DNA from: DATCZS01 sp036525795
GTDB lineage: Bacteria; Actinomycetota; Acidimicrobiia; Spongiisociales; ZC4RG35
Reading direction: 5' to 3'
DNA: 29,020 nt
Assembly: GCA_036525795.1 (NCBI GenBank)
Contig: DATCZS010000041.1
Span: 1 to 29,020 of the forward strand
Below the pieces are notes generated by a model. That model ran no database searches. It worked only from the letters and a program-made list of their open reading frames with translations, and was not told the DNA's origin. A program made the position numbers and the translations under genes. Position 1 is the first letter of the stretch; every line of letters begins with the position of its first letter. Below are positions 23,247-29,020 of the stretch, piece by piece.

Positions 23247-23636
23247 TCAGGTCAGATCCTCGGCCTCCACCTCCGCCGCCAGGGCATCGAGATCTCCCGG
23301 CGCAGGCGAGTGGTCCCACACCCGAAAGCCCGTGAGCAGTTCGGAGTAGGCGATCGCCTGCCAAGGGTCCGAGACCACGACCGCAATCGGGAGATCGGGC
23401 CTCAGCAGGTCCCGGTACCTGGCCAGGATCTCGCGATGCTCCGGCCGGTCGAGGTCGAGCATGAACACGATCCCGTGTGCCTGTTCGGCAATCGTGCAGT
23501 GGCCTGTCTCGATGATCGGACAGACGCCATCGCCCGGGCCGTGGCACAGCAGGACCGGATGTCCCAGGTTCTGGAGGAACCCGAGATCGACCGACGCCCC
23601 CTCCGGCGCATCGACGAGGATCGTCGAGAACGGCAT
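23247..23636 (-). CDS. Small alpha/beta protein with a conserved-looking Cys/His cluster, unknown function
   Basis: This 129-residue cytoplasmic protein starts at ATG 23636, with GGAGG seven bases upstream. An alternating strand/helix pattern (FSTILVDA, HPVLLCHG, GIVFMLDLD, LPIAVVVSD, GFRVWDHS) resembles a receiver-like flavodoxin fold without the phospho-acceptor arrangement of a response regulator. The block C31-H32-GPGDGV-C39-PIIETGH-C47 spaces three Cys at eight-residue intervals and suggests a metal site or redox switch. I do not recognise the family. It converges with the GerW-like gene (27 bp between stops) and is downstream of the membrane-protein gene on the same strand. Confidence 0.7.
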   Translation of the reverse strand: MPFSTILVDAPEGASVDLGFLQNLGHPVLLCHGPGDGVCPIIETGHCTIAEQAHGIVFMLDLDRPEHREILARYRDLLRPDLPIAVVVSDPWQAIAYSELLTGFRVWDHSPAPGDLDALAAEVEAEDLT

Positions 23637-23738
23637 GCGACATCCTCCGGCTCGCTTCGTTCTTATGGCGGATGAGCGGCCGGGTGACAAGGGGCGAATG
23701 ACACGGCGCACGTCGCCGGTCGGGCCGTCATGTCTCGT

Positions 23739-25082
23739 TCAGCGAAACCCGAACAGAGGCGGCAGCAGCACGGCCACCACCAGAGCCCACATTCCGATGA
23801 CCGGCAGGTAGGCCGTCTGCCAGTGTTCGAGGGAAGCGCGGGCATGCCTCCCCCGCAGAAACCGGATCGAGAGCCAGGCCGCGCCTGCGAGGTCGACCAG
23901 AAGCACGAGGTTGAGCCCGAGCGCCGCAACCCGGTTCGGGGTGAACCCCAGATCCGCCACCCGGGCGACGAGCGAGGCGAGCACCATCAGGTCGAGTGCG
24001 AGGGCGCTCACGACCGCCACGAGCTGGGTTCGATCGAACCAATCGGGGGGCCGCACCGAGTCCGAGGCGGACATCCCGTAGACCACGAGGCCAAGGATCA
24101 CCACCAGGAGCGCATCGAGCACCACCAGCAGATCACGGTCGAAGCCGTCCCCCGGCCCCGATATCACGTACGCCACCGCCGCGCCGACGAGCATCACGGC
24201 GAACAGCGGAGTGAAGATCCTGGTGAGAACGGGGGCGATGTTCTCCACGACGCTCTTCTTCGCCTCCACCAGCCACGCCGCCACGATCACCGCGCCGGCC
24301 GCACCGGACACCACGACCCACTCGACGACACCCTCGGCCAGCTCGCCGCTCACGGGCGTGAGGATGAGGCCGGTGAGGGCGAGCAGCACCCCACCACCCA
24401 GGGCGATGAGGACGTAGGAGATCAGCCACTCCCCGCTGAACCGGACGAAGGCCATCCGTCGAGCCGCCGACCGCCACCCGCCCCCGGAGTGGGCATAGCC
24501 GACCACGAACCAGATCGCCACGGGCAGATGGAGCACCGCCAGGAGCTCCGTCGACGAACCCTCACTCCACGGATAGGAGTTGACCACCACCGCGGCGATC
24601 ACGAGTGGCGCGGCGGCCGCCGCGGCGAATCGCAGCGTGAAGCCGTGTCGGCGCCCCAGGAACCAGACCAGGAATGGCAACACCACCAGCGCGCCGTTGC
24701 GGCGCATGAAGATCCCCCAATCCGGGTCTTCAGGGCGGAGCCCGAACAGCCACACGAGCTGGACCGCCAGGCCTGCAAGCCCTGCAGCCACCACCGCCTC
24801 GATCAGCCGGCCGGCCTGCGGGGCCGGCGTCTCTCCACCCTGGAGGTCTTGGCCCCACAGGAGATCGCCGTGATCGCCGGCGAACCGGCGGGTTGGGCCG
24901 TCGACGGCGCCGAGCCGCCTCAGGGCAACGAGCAGAGCCTCCTCCCCGGAGAGGCCGGCCGCCACCAGGTCGGCAATCCGGTCCCGCAGATGAGCCTCCA
25001 TCTCTTCGATGTCGGGTCGGCGGACCCCGGACGCGTCCAGGTGCGCCCGCCACGCACCGATGAGATGGTCGACCGAACCCAC
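23739..25082 (-). CDS. Polytopic membrane protein with permease-prefix-like N-terminus
   Basis: This 447-residue protein's first 70 residues are a soluble helical domain (IEEMEAHLRDRIADLVAAGL, then SGEEALLVALRRLG), the pattern of the permease prefix/HAAS domain often found on proteins controlled by PadR-type regulators. About ten hydrophobic segments follow, with short loops. The start codon is GTG 25082 with AAGGGG eight bases upstream. No PadR regulator is visible in the window. The alpha/beta hydrolase gene ends 71 bp upstream on the same strand, so cotranscription is possible. Transport function is not established. Confidence 0.75.
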   Translation of the reverse strand: MGSVDHLIGAWRAHLDASGVRRPDIEEMEAHLRDRIADLVAAGLSGEEALLVALRRLGAVDGPTRRFAGDHGDLLWGQDLQGGETPAPQAGRLIEAVVAAGLAGLAVQLVWLFGLRPEDPDWGIFMRRNGALVVLPFLVWFLGRRHGFTLRFAAAAAAPLVIAAVVVNSYPWSEGSSTELLAVLHLPVAIWFVVGYAHSGGGWRSAARRMAFVRFSGEWLISYVLIALGGGVLLALTGLILTPVSGELAEGVVEWVVVSGAAGAVIVAAWLVEAKKSVVENIAPVLTRIFTPLFAVMLVGAAVAYVISGPGDGFDRDLLVVLDALLVVILGLVVYGMSASDSVRPPDWFDRTQLVAVVSALALDLMVLASLVARVADLGFTPNRVAALGLNLVLLVDLAGAAWLSIRFLRGRHARASLEHWQTAYLPVIGMWALVVAVLLPPLFGFR

Positions 25083-25153
25083 TTCACGTACCCCTTGGCT
25101 CGAGGCCCGTAGGCGGGCGGCTCCTCACGGCGCCGGGTCCTCTCGTCCCCGCC

Positions 25154-25939
25154 TCAGTGCTTCCGCAGGAAGTCGGCCACGGCCCGATGGAACTCATCCG
25201 GACGTTCGAGGTAGATCAGGTGACCGCCGGTCAGCTTGGTCAGGGTGGCGCCGGGAATCAGTTCAGCCAGTTCGCGGGATTGATGCGGAGGCGTGCAGAT
25301 GTCCTCGTCTCCCACCAGCACCAACGTTGGAACCGCCACCTGCGCCAGGCGGTCTCGCTGATCGTGTTTCATGATCATGTCGATCCGCTTCGCCATGATG
25401 TCTGGATCAGAACGGCCTGCGGATGCCTTGGCGATCCAGGCTTCGATCACCTCGGGGCGGGATGCTGCAACCGACGGGGCGAACAGGAAGAGCGCCGTGA
25501 TCTCGGTGTATGCCGCCGGGCCGAGTTCGGTCAACACCCGGCGGCGGACGGTGAACTCCCGATCGAAATACGGGTCGGGCCCGGCCCAGGACGAGACGAG
25601 CGTGAGCGACCTCACGACGTCCGGATGGTCGAGCGCCATCACCTGTCCGATGGCGCCTCCGGTCGAGGACCCGACCACGTGAGCGGGGCCGACGCCCAGG
25701 TCCCGCACCAGGCCGGCCATGTCGGCGGCGTGGGTCTCGATCGTGTACCCGTCGGCCGCGCGGGTGGAGCCGCCCGTTCCCCGATGATCGGGAACGATGA
25801 CCTCGAAGTCCCTGGCGAACCGATCGAGGTGATCTCCCCAGGCTCTCCCGACACCGGACAGCCCGGTGAGCAGCAAGACAGGTGCACCGGCGCCTGCGGT
25901 CTCGTAGGCGACCTCGATCCCGTTCACTGTGGCTCGCAT
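25154..25939 (-). CDS. Alpha/beta-fold hydrolase
   Basis: This 261-residue cytoplasmic hydrolase has oxyanion-hole region LLLTGLSGVGRAW (about 22-34), nucleophile elbow G90-S-S92-T-G94, acid D213 in GDEDICTPP and catalytic H240 in TGGHLIYLERP. DHRGTGGST at 51-59 is also typical. The overall look is that of 3-oxoadipate enol-lactonase or RutD-like enzymes, but neither pathway is present nearby, so the substrate stays open. The start at ATG 25939 has AGAGG five bases upstream. It is divergent from the gene at 25993 with 53 bp between start codons, so the two promoters may be co-regulated. Confidence 0.88.
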   Translation of the reverse strand: MRATVNGIEVAYETAGAGAPVLLLTGLSGVGRAWGDHLDRFARDFEVIVPDHRGTGGSTRAADGYTIETHAADMAGLVRDLGVGPAHVVGSSTGGAIGQVMALDHPDVVRSLTLVSSWAGPDPYFDREFTVRRRVLTELGPAAYTEITALFLFAPSVAASRPEVIEAWIAKASAGRSDPDIMAKRIDMIMKHDQRDRLAQVAVPTLVLVGDEDICTPPHQSRELAELIPGATLTKLTGGHLIYLERPDEFHRAVADFLRKH

Positions 25940-25978
25940 GGCCACCTCTCTTTCTGTGCGCGCCGTGAACCCCGGCGG

Positions 25979-25984
25979 TACGGT
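25979..25984 (+). promoter_or_regulatory. -10 box (TACGGT) for a near-leaderless mRNA
   Basis: TACGGT is followed by eight bases and ATG 25993, giving a predicted leader of about two bases. Confidence 0.4.
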
Positions 25985-25992
25985 ATCCGTTG

Positions 25993-26808
25993 ATGGAGTT
26001 CGCTGCTCGAATCGCACCGGAGATCGACCGTCTCGTGCTGGCCGTCAACACGATCTCGGGCTCCGAATCCGGCAGAACACTCGACGAACTGGCATCGGCA
26101 CTCGGGATCGGCGACCACGAGCTCCTCAAGCACTACGCCGAGTTCCTGCTCGCCGGGCGACTCACCCCCGAACTGGCGGTCCGGCGGGTTCCGTATCAGC
26201 CACGGGAGCGGGTCGAGCGCGACATCGCCACCTGGCACCGGCTGGGACTCGTCGAGGACTCGGATGGACTCCTGGGTGCCCGGCCTCGCCTGGTTCCGCT
26301 GCTCGAGGCGGTGCTCGCAGGCCGGACCGCAGTCGCAACCCGCCTGTGGTCGGCCAACGATTTTCTTCCCGCTGCCCTCGATCTGGCCGGCAAGGCCGCC
26401 GGCAGGCTCGGCGGCCAGTTCGTCCTCGCCAGGGCACACCAGGATCTGCCCGCGCCGAGGGACCGCCACCTCCGTCTCCACCACCAGCTGACCTCGCTGC
26501 GCTACGCCCGATCCCAGGCACACGCCGAGGCGTGGCGGGCAGCCGGCCTCGTGCGTGCGGAGATCCTGGCGTTGACGGCGTCGTGGCATGGCAGGCCGGC
26601 GGCGGACACCGCGACCGTCGAGAGACTCATCGAGCGCGGTCTGGCGTTCGAAGACGGAGCTCTCACCGTGGCGGGCATGCGGCTGCGACAGGAGATCGAA
26701 GATGCCACCAACCACGCCACGGCGCCCGCATTCGAGACGCTCGACGACGACGAACGGGAGAACCTGATCGTGTCGCTGGCGATGCTGCCCGGGGAACCGA
26801 TCCACTAG
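25993..26808 (+). CDS. SCO6745-like helical/winged-helix protein
   Basis: This 271-residue soluble protein is mostly helical. The C-terminal half (SLRYARSQAHAEAWRAAGLVRAEILAL, here cited in part, then VERLIERGLAFEDGALTVAG and a helix MRLRQEIEDATNHA) resembles the winged-helix part of the actinobacterial SCO6745 family: a helix, a recognition-like helix and a beta wing ending in LT-x-AG. The middle (ERDIATWHRLGLVED) looks like a second winged-helix unit. A DNA-binding or ligand-sensing role is possible but unproven. TACGGT lies eight bases before the ATG. The gene is divergent from the alpha/beta hydrolase, a common place for a regulator of that gene. Confidence 0.6.
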   Translation: MEFAARIAPEIDRLVLAVNTISGSESGRTLDELASALGIGDHELLKHYAEFLLAGRLTPELAVRRVPYQPRERVERDIATWHRLGLVEDSDGLLGARPRLVPLLEAVLAGRTAVATRLWSANDFLPAALDLAGKAAGRLGGQFVLARAHQDLPAPRDRHLRLHHQLTSLRYARSQAHAEAWRAAGLVRAEILALTASWHGRPAADTATVERLIERGLAFEDGALTVAGMRLRQEIEDATNHATAPAFETLDDDERENLIVSLAMLPGEPIH

Positions 26809-26967
26809 CGCCGGCGCGGTCCGGCGACGGGGGCTGCCGGCCGGAGCCGAACGACCCCGATCGTCGACGTCGACCCCGGTCGCACCCCACCCTTGTGACC
26901 CCTTGCCCTAAGCCGGGCTGCCGCCGAAGGCCAGAATGACGGGAATTGCAGCCGAAATGAGGGTCCC

Positions 26968-29020
26968 ATGTCCACCGATACCAAGTGGGTGTACGCGTTC
27001 AACGAGGTCGAGGAAGCCGAGAAGGCCGTCGGTGGGGACTGGGACGCCGTCAGAGGGCTGCTGGGCGGCAAGGGCGCAAACCTGGGCGACATGACCCGCA
27101 TCGGCGTGCCGGTGCCGCCCGGGTTCACGATCTCGACCGAGGCCTGCAACAGCTACCTCCGGGCCGGGGAGGACTTCCCGGAGGGGATGCTGGATCAGGT
27201 GGCGGAGGCGCTCAGGTCGGTCGAGGAGGAGACGGGCAAGCGCTTCGGCGATGCCGACAACCCGCTCCTGGTCTCGTGCCGGTCGGGCGCCAAGTTCTCG
27301 ATGCCGGGGATGATGGACACCGTTCTCAACATCGGCCTCAACGACGCCGTGGTGGAAGGGTTGATCCGATTGACCGACGATCCACACTTCGGATACGACT
27401 CATACCGCCGGCTCGTCCAGATGTTCGGATCCGTGGTCCTCGGAGTACGCGACGAGCCGTTCGAGGACGTCCTCGAACGGTACCGCACTGCGCGCAACGT
27501 CGGCAGCGACTCGGATCTCACCGCAGACGACTTCAAGGCCATCACCGCCGAGTTCAGGGGCATCGTCGAGCGCTACGCCGGACGGGCGTTCCCGGATGAT
27601 CCGAAGGAACAGCTCCTCCTGGCGATCGAGGCCGTGTTCCGATCGTGGAACGGCAAGCGGGCAATCGACTACCGCAATGCCGCCGGCATCGCCCACGACC
27701 TGGGGACCGGTGTGAACATCCAGACGATGGTGTTCGGCAACATGGGGTCCGACTCCGCCACCGGGGTCGCCATGTCCCGCAATGCCACCACCGGCGAGAA
27801 CCACCTCGAGGGCGACTACCTGACCAACGCCCAGGGCGAAGACGTCGTTGCCGGCATTCGCGTCACGAAGCGGATGGACGAGCTCGAAGAGGAGATGCCC
27901 GAGCTGTACCGGGAGTTCGCCTCCATCGCCCGCCGGCTGGAGGAGCACTACCGCGAGATGCAGGACATGGAATTCACGATCGAGCGCGGCAAGCTCTGGC
28001 TGCTCCAAACCCGCGACGGCAAACGGACCGCCCAGGCCGCAGTGCGCATCGCCGTCGACATGACCGACGAAGGCCTCATCACATCGGAGGAGGCCCTCCT
28101 GCGGGTGACCCCGGAGCAGATCGACTTCTTCCTCCACCCGTCGTTCGTCGTCGAGTCGAAGACGACAGCACAGGACGAGGGACGATTGCTCGCCACCGGG
28201 CTCAACGTCTCACCGGGCGCCGCCGTGGGCCAGGTGGCATTCGACGCCGACCTCACCGAACGATGGGCGAAGGAGGAAGGCCGCGACGTCATCATGGTGC
28301 GCCCCGAGACCAAACCCGACGACGTCCACGGCATGCTCGCCGCCAATGGCATCCTCACCAGCCGCGGCGGCCGGACCAGCCACGCCGCGCTCGTCGCCCG
28401 GCAATTCGGCAAGCCGGCGGTGGTGGGGGCCGAGGCCATCCAGATCGACCTGAACCAGCGCGTGTTACGCGTCGGCGACCAGGTGGTCTCCGAGGGAGAG
28501 TGGATCTCGATCGACGGCACCAGCGGAGATGTGTTCCTCGGCAAGATGGACACCCAGACGCCCGACCTCGAGAACGCCTGGCTGCGACAGCTCCTCGAAT
28601 GGGCAGACGAGGTGCGGGACATCGGGGTGTGGACGAACGCCGACCATCCCGACGACGCCCGCCTGGCGCGTTCGTACGGCGCAGAAGGCATCGGCCTCAC
28701 CCGGACCGAGCACATGTTCTTCGATCAGGCCCGGCTGCCGATCGTGCAGAAGATGATCATGGCCACGATCCCGGCCGACCGCGCCGATGCGCTCGACCAG
28801 CTGCTCCCGTTCCAGCGAGAGGACTTCGCCGGTCTGTTCCGGGCCATGGACGGCCTCCCGGTAACGATCCGGCTGATCGACCCGCCGCTGCACGAGTTCC
28901 TTCCCAGCTTCGAGGAGCTGACGCTCGACCTCACCGACCTGAAGATCCGCATCCAGTCGGCCTCATCCCTCAAGGAGATCAACGAGTTGCTGGGGCGCAT
29001 CGAGGCCGAGGAGCACATGC
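26968..29020 (+). CDS. ppdK: Pyruvate, phosphate dikinase (partial, 3' end outside window)
   Basis: The first 684 residues of this cytoplasmic enzyme are present; the full length in the family is about 870-900. It interconverts pyruvate, ATP and phosphate with phosphoenolpyruvate, AMP and pyrophosphate. The ATP-grasp domain is recognisable from GGKGANLGDM (34-43), PVPPGFTIST and the SCRSGAKFSMPGMMDTVLN block (about 109-127). The swivelling phospho-His domain holds GGRTSHAALVARQFGKP with catalytic H472 and, two residues before, T470, the residue targeted by PDRP-type regulators. The PEP/pyruvate-binding barrel begins with WTNADHPDDARLARSYGAEG and IGLTRTEHMFF, and continues to the window edge. 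Start ATG 26968 is preceded by GAGGG. The 159 bp upstream hold no gene. Confidence 0.97.
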   Translation, partial: MSTDTKWVYAFNEVEEAEKAVGGDWDAVRGLLGGKGANLGDMTRIGVPVPPGFTISTEACNSYLRAGEDFPEGMLDQVAEALRSVEEETGKRFGDADNPLLVSCRSGAKFSMPGMMDTVLNIGLNDAVVEGLIRLTDDPHFGYDSYRRLVQMFGSVVLGVRDEPFEDVLERYRTARNVGSDSDLTADDFKAITAEFRGIVERYAGRAFPDDPKEQLLLAIEAVFRSWNGKRAIDYRNAAGIAHDLGTGVNIQTMVFGNMGSDSATGVAMSRNATTGENHLEGDYLTNAQGEDVVAGIRVTKRMDELEEEMPELYREFASIARRLEEHYREMQDMEFTIERGKLWLLQTRDGKRTAQAAVRIAVDMTDEGLITSEEALLRVTPEQIDFFLHPSFVVESKTTAQDEGRLLATGLNVSPGAAVGQVAFDADLTERWAKEEGRDVIMVRPETKPDDVHGMLAANGILTSRGGRTSHAALVARQFGKPAVVGAEAIQIDLNQRVLRVGDQVVSEGEWISIDGTSGDVFLGKMDTQTPDLENAWLRQLLEWADEVRDIGVWTNADHPDDARLARSYGAEGIGLTRTEHMFFDQARLPIVQKMIMATIPADRADALDQLLPFQREDFAGLFRAMDGLPVTIRLIDPPLHEFLPSFEELTLDLTDLKIRIQSASSLKEINELLGRIEAEEHM

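Noticed and set aside
23730..25112. 460-codon plus-strand frame rich in His, Glu and Arg
   Set aside because: Exact antisense of the permease-prefix-like membrane protein; composition is the mirror of hydrophobic codons.

Overview
The window is a high-GC, densely packed bacterial chromosome segment with genes on both strands. It most likely comes from an actinobacterium (Actinomycetota), possibly an Acidimicrobiia-like lineage. The reasons are a Streptomyces-type NrdJ with an NrdR operator, an F420-type deazaflavin oxidoreductase, an MmpL/RND-type exporter, a group-2 truncated globin, an SCO6745-like protein, frequent GTG starts, and many genes whose start codon sits 6-8 nt behind a TANNNT -10 box (leaderless mRNAs). 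The lineage is an inference. I saw no tRNA, rRNA, IS element, integrase, phage gene or CRISPR array, so this looks like core chromosome rather than an island.

Layout. 1-816 (minus): a peroxiredoxin-like gene whose first active-site Cys codon is an in-frame TGA (the U-P-Y-C position), a strong selenoprotein candidate with a weak bSECIS-like hairpin behind the UGA. 817-1487: a long non-coding stretch ending in a promoter and two NrdR boxes spaced 31 bp. 1488-4904 (plus): nrdJ, a B12-dependent class II ribonucleotide reductase, closed by a strong bidirectional terminator. 5003-6400 (minus): a PaaK-like adenylate-forming enzyme. 6650-6955 (plus): a small membrane protein. 6963-9055 (minus): a pentein-type (DDAH/arginine deiminase-like) hydrolase translationally coupled to an M20 metallopeptidase. 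9141-13339 (minus): a five-gene operon with two ABC ATPase/ABC-2 permease pairs and a leading membrane protein. 13458-13979 (plus): a deazaflavin-dependent oxidoreductase. 13993-15204 (minus): an NCS2 uracil/xanthine permease. 15349-17009 (plus): a DUF4349-type lipoprotein and a 56-residue membrane protein. 16999-19659 (minus): an MMPL/RND exporter and a truncated hemoglobin. 19940-23219 (plus): a small Cys-containing protein, an L,D-transpeptidase, a GMC-type flavoprotein and a GerW/YtfJ-like protein. 23247-25939 (minus): a three-Cys protein, a membrane protein with a permease-prefix-like N-terminus, and an alpha/beta hydrolase. 25993-26808 (plus): an SCO6745-like helical/winged-helix protein. 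26968-end (plus): pyruvate phosphate dikinase, cut by the window edge.

Most of the window is housekeeping metabolism, envelope functions and transport. The most unusual points are the putative selenocysteine peroxiredoxin, which standard gene callers would split or truncate; the textbook tandem NrdR operator in front of nrdJ; and the recurrent leaderless start architecture, which also fixes several start codons and reveals a 56-residue gene.
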